Notes: a model not told the origin generated them from the letters alone. 64,000 nt of DNA from Exiguobacterium sp. s122 (GCF_018618475.1 NZ_JACSMD010000001.1:1922001-1986000), one strand, 5' to 3'. Shown: positions 32,443-41,405, counted from the first letter of the stretch. Numbers and translations: made by a program.

Positions 32443-33168
32443 TTATTTCTTGGCCACGAAAAAGATTCGTTCAGCATCAGCTCCTGGCGCCTTGTCCGTG
32501 AAGTCGGCCGTGACCGACTTCACATGAAAGCCCGCACCGATGAGCCATTGCATGTATTGCCCCGGCTCATACGTCCGCTGCTCGTGCGTCTCTTCGACCC
32601 GCTCATACGTCCCATCCTCGAGCGCGACGAAAAACGTCAAGTCGTGGACGACCGAGAGCGGGGCTTCGCCCGGGTCGGCGAACCAGATGTACGAACAGTC
32701 CTCACCGTTCGATGCATACGTCTTCTGGTTGAAGAGCGTCTGCATCTTGTTCGGCGAGTGTACGTCGAAGATGAACGTGCCGCCCGGTTTAAGTTGCTCA
32801 TAGACGGCTTCGAACGTATCGATGACGTCGGCCTCATCCGCTAAATAGCAGAGCGAGTCACACAGAATCGTCACGGCATCGACCGGTTGCGGCAACTCGA
32901 ATTCCCGCATGTCCTGTTGCCATAGCGGCAAGTTGACACCTGCCTCGAGCGCTTTTTCTTGCGCGACTTCAAGCATCGACTCCGACAAGTCGAGCCCGAT
33001 CGTATCGTAGTGTGCGGCAAGTTGAATCGTCGCAGAACCCGTCCCGCATCCGACGTCGGCGAGCGATGCCCCGTCCGGCACATGACGTCGCACAAACGCG
33101 ACCCACTCTCCGTAAGGCGCATCTTTCATCAACTCATCGTATACGTAGGCGAACCCTTCGTACGCCAT
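32443..33168 (-). CDS. yqeM: Class I SAM-dependent methyltransferase YqeM
   Basis: A 241-residue protein. Motif I is LADVGCGTGSATI (residues 36-48), followed by GLDLSESML and AVTILCDSLCYL. Its place at the end of the yqeG-to-yqeM block identifies it as the YqeM orthologue. The methyl acceptor is unknown. Its ATG overlaps the rsfS stop by one base (TAATG), indicating coupling. Confidence 0.88.
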   Translation of the reverse strand: MAYEGFAYVYDELMKDAPYGEWVAFVRRHVPDGASLADVGCGTGSATIQLAAHYDTIGLDLSESMLEVAQEKALEAGVNLPLWQQDMREFELPQPVDAVTILCDSLCYLADEADVIDTFEAVYEQLKPGGTFIFDVHSPNKMQTLFNQKTYASNGEDCSYIWFADPGEAPLSVVHDLTFFVALEDGTYERVEETHEQRTYEPGQYMQWLIGAGFHVKSVTADFTDKAPGADAERIFFVAKK

Positions 33169-33515
33169 TAACCGACTTCCACTTCGACGTGCGGCGCGTC
33201 AGCCCAAAGTTTTTCGAGGTTATAGTAATCACGGTCGTCACGATGGAAGATGTGGACGACGACGTTCTCGAGGTCAGCGAGCACCCAACGTGCCGTGTCC
33301 ATTCCCTCGAACTTGTGGAGCGGAAGATCGTTCTCGCCCGCAACATCTTTAATTTCACGTGCAATCGCTTCGACTTGCTTCTCTGAGTTTCCGTGGCAAA
33401 TCACGAAGTAATCTGCAATCGGCGAGATGCCTTCCATGTCGAGGACGACGATTTCTTCGGCGCGCTTATCATCCGCAGCCTTTACAATCAATTCAAGTTG
33501 TTCTTTTACAGTCAT
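33168..33515 (-). CDS. rsfS: Ribosomal silencing factor RsfS
   Basis: A 115-residue RsfS/YqeL/Iojap protein with KAEEIVVLDMEGIS-type N-terminus (EEIVVLDMEGISPIADYFVICHG) and the C-terminal DVVVHIF-like segment VVVHIFHRDDRDYYNLEKLW. It binds uL14 and prevents joining of ribosomal subunits in stationary phase. It lies in the yqe block between yqeK and yqeM. Confidence 0.95.
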   Translation of the reverse strand: MTVKEQLELIVKAADDKRAEEIVVLDMEGISPIADYFVICHGNSEKQVEAIAREIKDVAGENDLPLHKFEGMDTARWVLADLENVVVHIFHRDDRDYYNLEKLWADAPHVEVEVG

Positions 33516-33525
33516 ATTGACCCTC

Positions 33526-34083
33526 CTAAGGTGTTTTCACAAAATCGTTATATGTCGCAATCGTCAGTGGGAAAATCCGTACCGACTTGTTCAATAAGTG
33601 TTGAATCGACTGACGTAACGTCGCGACGACAGCCAACTCGAGTGACTGCTCGGCGACGTCCCGCAATGCTTCAACACCAGGGTAACGCCGGTTCGGTTCA
33701 ATCGCATCGGCCACAAAGATGACTTGGTCGAGGCGCGACATACCCGGGGAACCGGTCGTATGGTTCTTAATGGCGGAGACGACGGATGCATCGAGGTCAT
33801 AGGAACGGTCTAACAAAACTGCCCCGACCGGCGCATGCAAGAGTTCGTCATCAAATTCGAGTAAGGCGAGGTCAAGCTGTTCGTCGAGGACGACTTGACG
33901 CATCTCGTCACGGTCCATATATTTCGCATAATCGTGCAACATTGCGGCCAGACGGGCCTGTTCGACGTTCACGCCATAAATTTTCGCCAAGTGTTCCGCC
34001 GTCTCGACGACACCGAGCGTATGGATGAATCGTTTCTCTGGCAACGTCTGTTCAATCAACGTTCTCGCTTGTTCATACGTCAT
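33526..34083 (-). CDS. yqeK: HD-domain Ap4A hydrolase YqeK
   Basis: A 185-residue HD-superfamily protein. The metal motif is seen as RFIHTLGV (residues 22-29), AAMLHDYAKYM (HD), and later H in LHAPVGA and NHTTG. YqeK enzymes hydrolyse diadenosine tetraphosphate symmetrically to ADP. Start at 34083 follows AAGGAG and overlaps the nadD 3' end by 11 nt. The very long upstream ORF extension lies inside nadD and is a shadow. Confidence 0.92.
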   Translation of the reverse strand: MTYEQARTLIEQTLPEKRFIHTLGVVETAEHLAKIYGVNVEQARLAAMLHDYAKYMDRDEMRQVVLDEQLDLALLEFDDELLHAPVGAVLLDRSYDLDASVVSAIKNHTTGSPGMSRLDQVIFVADAIEPNRRYPGVEALRDVAEQSLELAVVATLRQSIQHLLNKSVRIFPLTIATYNDFVKTP

Positions 34084-34642
34084 ACAATCCATGCTCCTTG
34101 ATATAAGTTTCCACTTCTGATGGCACGAGATACGCAATCGAACGATTGCGTTTTGCCCGCTCGCGAATATCCGTCGATGAGATTTCGAGTTGTGGCATAT
34201 CGATCGTCCGGACATCGGCCCGTTTCGGAATGCGATAACGACTCTCGGGACGAGCGACGGCACCGAACGTGACGAGCGTAATGAGCGTCTCGTAGTCGTA
34301 CCACTTCTCGAGCGCATCGAGCGAGTCCGCCCCAATTAAGAAATAGAACGTATCCTCCGGAAAGCGGTCGCGCAGTCGGCGCATCGTCTCGACCGTGTAA
34401 GACGGCTCGGTCCGTTCGAACTCAATCAAATTGAGTTTAAACGCCGCGTTTGATGCGATCGCGCGCCGGGTCATCTCGATCCGGTCCTCTGCTTGGCTGA
34501 ACCCGGACTTATGGGGCGGAATCGCCGCCGGCAAAAACCAGACTTCGTCGAGTTCAAGCTGTTCACGCGCCTGCTCGGCAATCAACAAATGACCGAGGTG
34601 CGGCGGGTCGAACGTTCCTCCCATCAGTCCGATGCGGCTCAT
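34073..34642 (-). CDS. nadD: Nicotinate-nucleotide adenylyltransferase
   Basis: A 189-residue nucleotidyltransferase with GGTFDPPHLGHL (residues 8-19, the HxGH motif) and the C-terminal ISSTDIRERAKRNRSIAYLVP (ISSTxxR motif). It makes deamido-NAD from nicotinate mononucleotide. Its start overlaps the end of yhbY by 4 nt. Confidence 0.96.
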   Translation of the reverse strand: MSRIGLMGGTFDPPHLGHLLIAEQAREQLELDEVWFLPAAIPPHKSGFSQAEDRIEMTRRAIASNAAFKLNLIEFERTEPSYTVETMRRLRDRFPEDTFYFLIGADSLDALEKWYDYETLITLVTFGAVARPESRYRIPKRADVRTIDMPQLEISSTDIRERAKRNRSIAYLVPSEVETYIKEHGLYDV

Positions 34643-34935
34643 GGGAGTTTGATTTGGCGGTTTTCTTTCTCTGTCGCCTGTTTGTACAAGACGATGACTT
34701 TGCCGATGACTTGAACGACTTCTGCCTTCGTCCCTTCCGCAAGCTCTCCTGCCACGTCTTTCGGCGTGTCGGCACAGTTTTGAAGCACTTGAACCTTCAA
34801 CAACTCACGCTTCTCGAGCGCGTCACTAATATCTTTACACATCGCTTCACTGACACCATTTTTTCCGACTTGATAAATCGGTGAGAGGTGGTGTGCCTCT
34901 GCACGTAAATATCGTTTTTGTTTACCTGATAACAT
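34639..34935 (-). CDS. yhbY: RNA-binding CRM-domain protein YhbY
   Basis: A 98-residue single CRM domain protein: LSGKQKRYLRAEAHHL, the GxxG-type loop QVGKNGVSE (residues 22-30), and ELLKVQVLQNC. It associates with pre-50S ribosomal particles. It sits 5 nt after aroE in the yqe operon and is coupled to nadD. Confidence 0.94.
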   Translation of the reverse strand: MLSGKQKRYLRAEAHHLSPIYQVGKNGVSEAMCKDISDALEKRELLKVQVLQNCADTPKDVAGELAEGTKAEVVQVIGKVIVLYKQATEKENRQIKLP

Positions 34936-34940
34936 TATTT

Positions 34941-35726
34941 CTATTCCTCCAATAAGCTCTCAATTAACTTCATTCCAACAAATTGATCCGGTTTCACACC
35001 TGTCCAATACTCAAACGCCAAAGCACCTTGTCCGACGAACATGGCTGTTCCGTTGACGATGATCGCCCCTTTTTTAGCGGCTTCTTTTAAAAACGGTGTG
35101 ACGAGTGGACGATATATGATATCACAAACGACCGTGTTTTGTCGTAACCCATTTAATGAATGCGGCGAATGGACGCCGTCCATCCCGACCGAAGTCGTCT
35201 GGATAATAACGTCATACCGTGCGATGTCGACGTCAGGAAGGGCTTCTGCTTCGATACCGAAACGTTCTGCGAGACGCGTGGCTCGTTCCATCGTCCGGTT
35301 CGTGACCGTGATATCTCGTGTCGGTAACGCACTGATAATACCGCGCGCCGCACCGCCTGCCCCGATGACGAGCACGCGACCTGACCAGTCTGTCATCGGA
35401 GACAGGGCGACGATTAGACCGGCACCGTCTGTATTCGTTCCAATCAACTTGCCGTCCCGTTTATATACCGTATTGACCGCGCCAGCTTCCGTAGCCGCTA
35501 AATCGAGTTCATCTAGGTATCGGATGACGGTTTCTTTATACGGAATCGTGACGTTGAAGCCGTCCCATTCGCCGTCGCGCATCGACTGAAACAATTCGCT
35601 CAAATCTTCTTCGGCGACGTCGAGCGCCTCATAACGCCCGAAAAGCCCAGACGCTCTCAGCCACTGCTCGTGCAGGACGGGAGAGAGCGAATGAGCAATC
35701 GGGTGACCGATGACGGCCAGTCTCAT
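34941..35726 (-). CDS. aroE: Shikimate dehydrogenase
   Basis: A 261-residue enzyme. Substrate site HSLSPVLHEQWL (residues 12-23), catalytic K in FNVTIPYKETV, and NADP-binding VIGAGGAARGI with NRTMERA. It reduces 3-dehydroshikimate in aromatic amino acid synthesis. The ATG overlaps the yqeH stop by 4 nt. Confidence 0.96.
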   Translation of the reverse strand: MRLAVIGHPIAHSLSPVLHEQWLRASGLFGRYEALDVAEEDLSELFQSMRDGEWDGFNVTIPYKETVIRYLDELDLAATEAGAVNTVYKRDGKLIGTNTDGAGLIVALSPMTDWSGRVLVIGAGGAARGIISALPTRDITVTNRTMERATRLAERFGIEAEALPDVDIARYDVIIQTTSVGMDGVHSPHSLNGLRQNTVVCDIIYRPLVTPFLKEAAKKGAIIVNGTAMFVGQGALAFEYWTGVKPDQFVGMKLIESLLEE

Positions 35727-36853
35727 ACGAGTGCCTCACGCAACGTGACGGCGACTCCTTTTGGTGCCCAGGCAGCGATGCGGCCACCTTTGCCGTGAAT
35801 CGCAACCCAACCGAGACCACTGAAGACGATATCCGTCTTCACACCGTCACGGAGACTGAACTCGTGACGGACGAGCGGCGGTAACTTCTCGAGTGTCTTC
35901 TCGTTCGGTGGGTTGAGCATTTGACCGATGTGGTTCTCGTACAACTCGTCTGCTTTATCGAGTTTCGTACGATGCGTCTTCAACTCGTTCGACATGTAGA
36001 CGACGAATGAACGCTTGTTACCTTCCATATAATCGAGACGAGCGAGACCGCCAAAGAAGAGCGTCTGTTGCGGGTTCAATTGGAACACGTGTGGCTTAAT
36101 CTCTTTTTTCGGCGTGATTGTCTTCAAGTCTTTCGCATCGACGTAATGCGCCATCTGATGGCGGTTGATGATCCCTGGTGTATCGTAAAGGTTCGCATCG
36201 TCATCGAGCGGGACGTCAATCAAGTCGAGCGTCGTTCCCGGGAAATGGCTGACCGTGATAATCGCCTCGTCTTCTGCGCCGAAACGCTTGATGACTTGGT
36301 TGATGAGCGTCGACTTCCCGACATTCGTACAACCGACGATATAGACGTCTTTCCCTTTCCGATAGTACTCGATTTTTTCAGCGAGCTCGTCGATACCGTG
36401 GCCTTTTTTCGCACTAATCAAATGGACATCGATCGGGTTCAATCCGAGCTCTTTCGCTTCGGCCTTCATCCAGTTCGCCATCCGGTTCGGGTTGACCGAT
36501 TTCGGTAACAAGTCGACCTTGTTTCCGACGAGAAGCACGGGATTCGATCCGACCGAGCGCTGAAGTCCTGGGAGCCAGCTCCCGTTAAAGTCGAAGATGT
36601 CGACGATTTTAATGACGAGCGCTTCTTTCGCGCTAATCCCGTTCAAGATGCGCAAGAAGTCGTCATCTGTCAATTCGACGTCTTGAATTTGATTGTAGTG
36701 CTTCAATTTGAAGCAACGTTGGCAAATGACGATCTCGCGATCGAGCGCCGACTTTGGTGCGTATCCGACACCAGAAGGGTCTTCTGTTTGAATGAGAACG
36801 CCGCAACCGGCGCAAAAACGTTTTGTTTCTTCCATAGCATGATTTGCTGTCAT
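35723..36853 (-). CDS. yqeH: Ribosome biogenesis GTPase YqeH
   Basis: A 376-residue circularly permuted GTPase. A zinc knuckle (C14, C17, C44, C47) comes first, then G4 (GNKVDLLP), G5 (SAKKG), G1 (GCTNVGKST) and G3 (DTPG), in the permuted order. The C-terminal domain resembles NOA1/YqeH. It acts in 30S subunit assembly. The ATG at 36853 was chosen for AAGGGG 7-9 nt upstream, trimming eight residues from the longest ORF. Confidence 0.95.
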   Translation of the reverse strand: MTANHAMEETKRFCAGCGVLIQTEDPSGVGYAPKSALDREIVICQRCFKLKHYNQIQDVELTDDDFLRILNGISAKEALVIKIVDIFDFNGSWLPGLQRSVGSNPVLLVGNKVDLLPKSVNPNRMANWMKAEAKELGLNPIDVHLISAKKGHGIDELAEKIEYYRKGKDVYIVGCTNVGKSTLINQVIKRFGAEDEAIITVSHFPGTTLDLIDVPLDDDANLYDTPGIINRHQMAHYVDAKDLKTITPKKEIKPHVFQLNPQQTLFFGGLARLDYMEGNKRSFVVYMSNELKTHRTKLDKADELYENHIGQMLNPPNEKTLEKLPPLVRHEFSLRDGVKTDIVFSGLGWVAIHGKGGRIAAWAPKGVAVTLREALV

Positions 36854-36969
36854 TTGAGTTTCCCCTTCTTCATTCACCGTAGCGCCTCGCCGCTACTCCT
36901 GAAGCGTTAATTCCGACGCCTTACGCGCCGTACAAGGACAGCCTCCTTCTTCCTGTGCGTTCGAGGTCC
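36854..36969 (-). promoter_or_regulatory. Structured spacer between yqeG and yqeH
   Basis: A GC-rich 92-nt gap within the otherwise tightly packed operon. It contains an inverted repeat GTAGCG/CGCTAC and a second strong AAGGAGG with no ORF of useful length after it. It could be a processing or attenuating structure; no terminator T-run is seen. Confidence 0.3.
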
Positions 36970-37596
36970 TTATTCATCTTTTTTATGTGAATCTTCGGAA
37001 TTCGGGTGCATCGCTTCTCCGATTTTTTCGGCGACGGCTATTTTAGCACGTTTCGCATCGACCGCGAGCTCCTCGACTTTTTTCGTGATTAAAACGTACT
37101 TTCCACGACGCTTCATGTGAGCGAACACAACTTTCTCAAGAAGACGATTGAACTTCGTAACGAAACCGTCTGTCTTGACGACAGGTTCAACATGAATGAC
37201 ATGAATTCCGGCCATATTGGCGCCGAGCACATCCGTAAACAACTGGTCTCCTAAGAAAATCGCTTCTTTCGTCGAATAGCCATATTTTGCGAGTGCACGC
37301 TTGAAACCAGATGGTAACGGCTTTCTCGCACGCGACACGTAATGAAGGCCGAGTGGTTCCGTAAACGTCCGGACGCGGTTTTCGTTGTTGTTCGACACGA
37401 CGATTACGTCAAGTCCATGTGATTTTACTTGTTCGAGCCATAGCAAAAGAAGCTCTGGTGCGTGCGGGACGTCCCAAGCCACGAGTGTATTATCAAGGTC
37501 CGTCAAAATGACACGGACACCACGGTCTTTCAATTCTTCAAGGTCGATGTCAAAGACAGACGCGACGAACTGTTTCGGATAAAGTCGATTAAACAC
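36970..37596 (-). CDS. yqeG: YqeG family HAD phosphatase
   Basis: A 208-residue HAD-IIIA protein. Catalytic DLDNTLV at residues 33-39, then VVSNNNENR and GDQLFTDVLGAN. The YqeG/Gep4 family is related to phosphatidylglycerophosphate phosphatase, an activity shown for some members but not certain here. It starts with GTG, 9 nt after GGAGG, and is the first gene of the yqe block. The charged C-terminal extension (about residues 170-208) is longer than in most relatives. Confidence 0.9.
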   Translation of the reverse strand: MFNRLYPKQFVASVFDIDLEELKDRGVRVILTDLDNTLVAWDVPHAPELLLLWLEQVKSHGLDVIVVSNNNENRVRTFTEPLGLHYVSRARKPLPSGFKRALAKYGYSTKEAIFLGDQLFTDVLGANMAGIHVIHVEPVVKTDGFVTKFNRLLEKVVFAHMKRRGKYVLITKKVEELAVDAKRAKIAVAEKIGEAMHPNSEDSHKKDE

Positions 37597-37670
37597 GTTT
37601 GAATTCCTCCAATTATCTAAAGCGATTCAACTACTCATACAAGTATTGATATCCCTTCTATGGTAAACGA

Positions 37671-37706
37671 AAACCGACCAAACGACTAGTGTATCGTTTG
37701 GTCGGA
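37671..37706 (-). terminator. Terminator of psd
   Basis: Perfect 12-bp stem CCGACCAAACGA / TCGTTTGGTCGG with an 8-nt loop; the minus-strand tail is TTTTCG. Confidence 0.8.
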
Positions 37707-37725
37707 ATGAAAAAGTTTGTGATTT

Positions 37726-38502
37726 TCATAGAATCGAGCCGATGGCTTCACCGAGACGGACCGGACCGATTTTTGATGAATCAATGTGGACCCGTCCTTT
37801 TTCGAAGCACAGGACGACCGTCGAACCGAACGAGAAGTAGCCGACTTCGTCTCCTTTGTCCACGTGTGACCCGTCATGCGTCCACTCGATTGTGTTGACG
37901 TTCAACGCGCCGACCATGACATGTTCATAGACACCGGCAGGGCTATCGAACCGCGTGATGCGGCGATAGTTGCGGGAGAGCGGTCGAACGGTTTCCGTCA
38001 ATCCGATTTCATTGACGGGTGCCGAACGATCTCCAAGCTCATAGTGACTGAGGACACGCCCAGCGAGCGGGGCGTGGACGCGGTGATAATCCCGTGGGCT
38101 CAAATAAAGCACACAGACCGTACCGCCCGCATAGCGGCGCGCCTCTTGTTGTGAACCGAGCATCTCGGCGAGCGTATAGGACTGACCCTTCACTTCAAAG
38201 CGGCTATCGTCTGTGATATCGGTGACGATGGACAGCTTCCCGTCACACGGAGAGACGATTGATTGTGTATCTGCGTCAATCAATCGAGCCCCCTCTTTTA
38301 AATGTCGCGTGAAGAACGCATGCAGACTCGGATACGATTCGATCGGGTCTCTTGCTTCATCAATGTCAATCTTATACGTTTTCGCGAACGAGGCGATGAG
38401 TGAACGGCTATAGTTCGATTCAGCGAACCACCGGAGCCGTTTGGCGATGAACGGGGAAGCGTTCAATTCAAACAACGTCTGGTAGAAACGGCTTTTAATC
38501 AC
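37726..38502 (-). CDS. psd: Phosphatidylserine decarboxylase
   Basis: A 258-residue proenzyme. The self-cleavage site is FGST (in GYFSFGSTVVL, near residue 226), where most homologues have LGST; the pyruvoyl group forms from the Ser. Catalytic H residues lie in RDYHRVHAP. It makes phosphatidylethanolamine from phosphatidylserine at the membrane; the matching PssA is encoded 19 kb away at 57829-58527. The ATG overlaps the end of the thioredoxin-like gene by 4 nt. Confidence 0.94.
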   Translation of the reverse strand: MIKSRFYQTLFELNASPFIAKRLRWFAESNYSRSLIASFAKTYKIDIDEARDPIESYPSLHAFFTRHLKEGARLIDADTQSIVSPCDGKLSIVTDITDDSRFEVKGQSYTLAEMLGSQQEARRYAGGTVCVLYLSPRDYHRVHAPLAGRVLSHYELGDRSAPVNEIGLTETVRPLSRNYRRITRFDSPAGVYEHVMVGALNVNTIEWTHDGSHVDKGDEVGYFSFGSTVVLCFEKGRVHIDSSKIGPVRLGEAIGSIL

Positions 38503-38918
38503 TGTTCACCCTCCTCGTTCTTGAAGAATGTCTCATATTGTTGCTCAGAGACGGCCCCTTCGATTCGGCCCGTCTCTTGGCCGTCTTCAAATCGGATGAC
38601 CGTCGGCGTACCGTTGATGCCATACGTCGTCCAGACGTTATGGTCAGCTAAATTAATTGAAACAGCATCGTACTCTTCCACGAGTGGCTCGACGTATGGT
38701 TTCACTTGCTCACAGTACTCACAGCCTGTCTGCCAGAAATAGACGACCACTTCATCTTCTTCCGAAATCTTCGTCTCCAACTCTTCGGCATTGACGGCGT
38801 TGACGCCCTCTTCTTCATTTGCATTGTTCAAAAAGAACAATAGCCCGATGCCAATCACGATAATGGCAGCAATAATGGCGAACGTGATGAAGTTCGCGCG
38901 TTTTGCATCGTTTTTCAT
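38499..38918 (-). CDS. Membrane-anchored thioredoxin-like protein
   Basis: A 139-residue protein: one N-terminal membrane helix (residues 11-30), an acidic linker, then a thioredoxin fold with CEYC (C66, C69) and the cis-proline GTPTVIRF. The domain is probably extracellular. It may serve as a thiol oxidoreductase for envelope proteins. It is coupled to psd (4-nt overlap), an unusual pairing with no obvious functional link. Confidence 0.82.
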   Translation of the reverse strand: MKNDAKRANFITFAIIAAIIVIGIGLLFFLNNANEEEGVNAVNAEELETKISEEDEVVVYFWQTGCEYCEQVKPYVEPLVEEYDAVSINLADHNVWTTYGINGTPTVIRFEDGQETGRIEGAVSEQQYETFFKNEEGEQ

Positions 38919-38985
38919 AGTAAGCCCTCCTAAAATGATATAAAAAGAACTGACTCGACTGTGAGCCAGTTTGATTGTGAACGTC

Positions 38986-39180
38986 TTACTTCTCTTGGGC
39001 GACGTCGCTAATCCCCATATCTTGGTTTACGACATCCAAGAGTACGATAAAGATTGTGATGACCACGCCAAATCCTGTCGCGAGCATCGCATTGAACGTC
39101 ACGCCGTCGACAGCAGAAATGATAAAGATCGCTGTGTTCGAAAGCACAATCGCCCATAACAATGTGACTAAATAACGCAT
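38986..39180 (-). CDS. DUF2929 (YjzD-like) small membrane protein
   Basis: Sixty-four residues with two predicted helices; the N-terminus MRYLVTLLWAIVLSNTAIFI resembles YjzD/DUF2929 proteins. GGAGGGG precedes the ATG at 39180 by 7 nt, so an upstream in-frame extension of seven residues was rejected. Function unknown. Confidence 0.7.
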   Translation of the reverse strand: MRYLVTLLWAIVLSNTAIFIISAVDGVTFNAMLATGFGVVITIFIVLLDVVNQDMGISDVAQEK

Positions 39181-39343
39181 CGAAAGTCCCCTCCATCTCA
39201 CAGATGATGCATGAATTGCTCATACGAGATTAGTATAGCATTGTTCCTTATAAATGTGCGACCTCGATTGTATATTCTTTCCGTCGTAACCAGAAATGTG
39301 ATACCGTCAGAGAAACAGTACACCGTAGAAAAGAGGATGACTT

Positions 39344-40156
39344 ATGTCACGTTATTTAATCGCAGTGGATTTAGACGGCACGTTGTTACGAGATGACAAA
39401 ACGATTAGCGACCGAAACATCCGCGCGCTCCAAGCGGCGCGAGATGCCGGCCACGAGGTCATGATTGCGACAGGGCGACCACATCGCCACTCCATCATGT
39501 ACTATGAACAACTCGGTTTGACGACACCGCTCATTAACTTTAACGGTGCGCTCGTCCACCATCCGAAAGACACATCTTACGCCGTTACACACCGACCGAT
39601 TCCCCTCAAAACGGCACATGACATCATCGAGGAAGTGTCAGAGACGAAAGCGCATAACATCGTCGTCGAAGTGACGGACCACGTCTACTTCCAAAAAGAT
39701 CCGCAGGAATTTTATAGCCCCTACGCCGAGCGCGCTCTCAGCGTCACGTCGGGGAATTTGCTTAAACACTTACAAGAAGAACCGACATCGCTCCTCATTC
39801 ATGCGACGAAAGAACACGTCGAGCATGTGCGTGCCCGTTTGAACAACGTGCATGCCGAGGCTGTATTGAACCGTCAATGGCGCATGCCGGAGCATATGAT
39901 TGAAGTCATGAGCCAAAACACGTCGAAGGCGCTCGGGCTGCGTGAAGTATCGAAACATCTCGGAATCAACCGCCAGCAGATCATCGCGTTCGGTGACGAA
40001 GAGAACGACCTCGAGATGCTCGACTACGTCGGCACCGGCGTCGCGATGGGAAATGCCATCAATCAACTGAAAGCTGTCGCGAACGAAGTGACCGCGTCTA
40101 ATATGGAAGACGGCATCGCCATCTACCTCGAAGAAAAACTCGGCATTAAAGCATAA
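39344..40156 (+). CDS. Cof-type HAD phosphatase
   Basis: A 270-residue HAD-IIB hydrolase: catalytic DLDGTLL (residues 8-14), ATGRP, and the C-terminal GDEENDLEMLDYVGTGVAMGNA motif. Members dephosphorylate sugar phosphates, FMN or pyridoxal phosphate; the specificity is not evident. AGAGGATGA precedes the ATG. It is monocistronic with a strong terminator. Confidence 0.92.
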   Translation: MSRYLIAVDLDGTLLRDDKTISDRNIRALQAARDAGHEVMIATGRPHRHSIMYYEQLGLTTPLINFNGALVHHPKDTSYAVTHRPIPLKTAHDIIEEVSETKAHNIVVEVTDHVYFQKDPQEFYSPYAERALSVTSGNLLKHLQEEPTSLLIHATKEHVEHVRARLNNVHAEAVLNRQWRMPEHMIEVMSQNTSKALGLREVSKHLGINRQQIIAFGDEENDLEMLDYVGTGVAMGNAINQLKAVANEVTASNMEDGIAIYLEEKLGIKA

Positions 40157-40198
40157 TCAAAACACACCGACTGGATTCAGTCGGTGTGTTTTGATTAT
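40157..40198 (+). terminator. Terminator after the Cof-type phosphatase gene
   Basis: Perfect long stem ATCAAAACACACCGACT / AGTCGGTGTGTTTTGAT with a 6-nt loop. Confidence 0.85.
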
Positions 40199-40213
40199 TG
40201 ACTACCACGATGT

Positions 40214-40345
40214 TTCGCGCGCTTCCTTCTGGCGCCTCCGCTTTCCTAGGGGCGAGCAGGGAGCCGCATCGCTTAACGCTGCTGGGTCTCCCCTTGCTCG
40301 CTGATCCCTTAGGAGTCTCCGGCGCCATCGGATGAGCGAAGCAAT
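40214..40345. repeat. Imperfect palindromic intergenic repeat
   Basis: GC-rich element bounded by GGCGCC at 40231 and 40321. The arms are imperfect inverted copies (TCCTAGGGG/TCCTAAGGG; GAGCAGGGAG/GAGCAAGGGGAG on the reverse strand). The arms extend into GCTTC-type ends. Layout and sequence resemble the roughly 100-bp repeats scattered between genes in Bacillales genomes. Only one copy is in this window. The remaining part of the gap (40346-40430) shows nothing. Confidence 0.55.
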
Positions 40346-40429
40346 AGCAGGTTCTCGTCTTTTTCTGAGGTCTGGACGGCCAAACGTTTACATCATCCAA
40401 CGTAACAATTTGATCTCTATCTACACAAT

Positions 40430-40457
40430 AACCCCCGCTGAACGCTCAGCGGGGGAA
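40430..40457 (-). terminator. Terminator of the YitT-family gene
   Basis: Perfect 10-bp stem CCCCCGCTGA / TCAGCGGGGG with a 4-nt loop; the T-run is short. Confidence 0.7.
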
Positions 40458-40460
40458 TCA

Positions 40461-41309
40461 TTAGCGTCGGAACGCACCTTCGACATCTTCAGTCGGAACC
40501 ATGTTGATGAAGACGGCCGGGTCCGCATCTTTACAGATTCGTGTAATCTCACGCACTTCGTGACGCTGGGCGACCATCATGAGCGTCGCTTTCTCGACTT
40601 TCGAGTACGTGCCAATTGCGGGCATAAGCGTGATGCCACGGAAGACGTGCTGGTGTAACTCTTTCGTCACTTCATCCGGATGACTCGTGACGATGAAGAG
40701 TGTTTGCCGTTGTGTGTTCGTATAAATTTCATCGATGACTTTCGATGTGACATACAAGAAGACAATTGTATAGAGCGCAGTCGGCCATCCGAACAAAGCG
40801 CCCGCCCAAAGTGCAATCATCATGTTCATGAGGAACAAATACACTCCGACCGAGTTGTTTGTGAATTTCGCCAAGATGAGCGCGACAATGTCGAACCCAC
40901 CGGTCGAGGCACCGAAGCGAATCGTGATCCCCGAACCGATTGCAAGGAGTACCCCGCCAAAAACAGCGTTCAAGAGCGGGTCCTCAGAGAGGAGCGGCGA
41001 CTGCGGAAGCACACGGATGAACACCGTGACCGCGGCGACACTGATGAGCGTATGGATCATCATGTTTCGTCCGAGCATAAAGTAACTGACGACGAGGAGC
41101 GGTGCGTTTAAAATGAAGAACCAGAGTCCTTCCCCTAGTTCGAACGGCGTATCTGCAAATAACTGCGTAAAGATTTGGGCAAGCCCCGTGAAGCCGGTCG
41201 AGTAGACCCCGGCTGGAATTAAAAATAAGGTCATAGATAACGCGACGAACAAGCCTCCAATGATCGAGACGACGCCGATGCGTGTATGTTCTTTTACAAC
41301 TTCCGTCAA
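40461..41309 (-). CDS. YitT family membrane protein (DUF161/DUF2179)
   Basis: A 282-residue protein with five or six N-terminal helices (GGLFVALSMTLFLIPAGVYSTGFTGLAQ, then STGGFDIVALIL) and a cytosolic C-terminal DUF2179 domain (about 200-282: TLFIVTSHPDEVTKEL...). The family is common in Bacillota and of unknown function. It starts with TTG after a GGGGGAGAG SD. Monocistronic. Confidence 0.87.
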   Translation of the reverse strand: MTEVVKEHTRIGVVSIIGGLFVALSMTLFLIPAGVYSTGFTGLAQIFTQLFADTPFELGEGLWFFILNAPLLVVSYFMLGRNMMIHTLISVAAVTVFIRVLPQSPLLSEDPLLNAVFGGVLLAIGSGITIRFGASTGGFDIVALILAKFTNNSVGVYLFLMNMMIALWAGALFGWPTALYTIVFLYVTSKVIDEIYTNTQRQTLFIVTSHPDEVTKELHQHVFRGITLMPAIGTYSKVEKATLMMVAQRHEVREITRICKDADPAVFINMVPTEDVEGAFRR

Positions 41310-41405
41310 GTGTTGGTCTCTCCCCCCTGAAATTTCTAAGAATCAAGATAACATAGATTTCTAGCCCTGCCTATCACTAAAATGGACCAACCTGTCGAGA
41401 CCCTA

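Noticed and set aside
34084-34335. 84-codon upstream extension of yqeK
   Set aside because: It lies entirely inside nadD in another frame and is Arg/Ser-rich; yqeK has a good SD at its own ATG.
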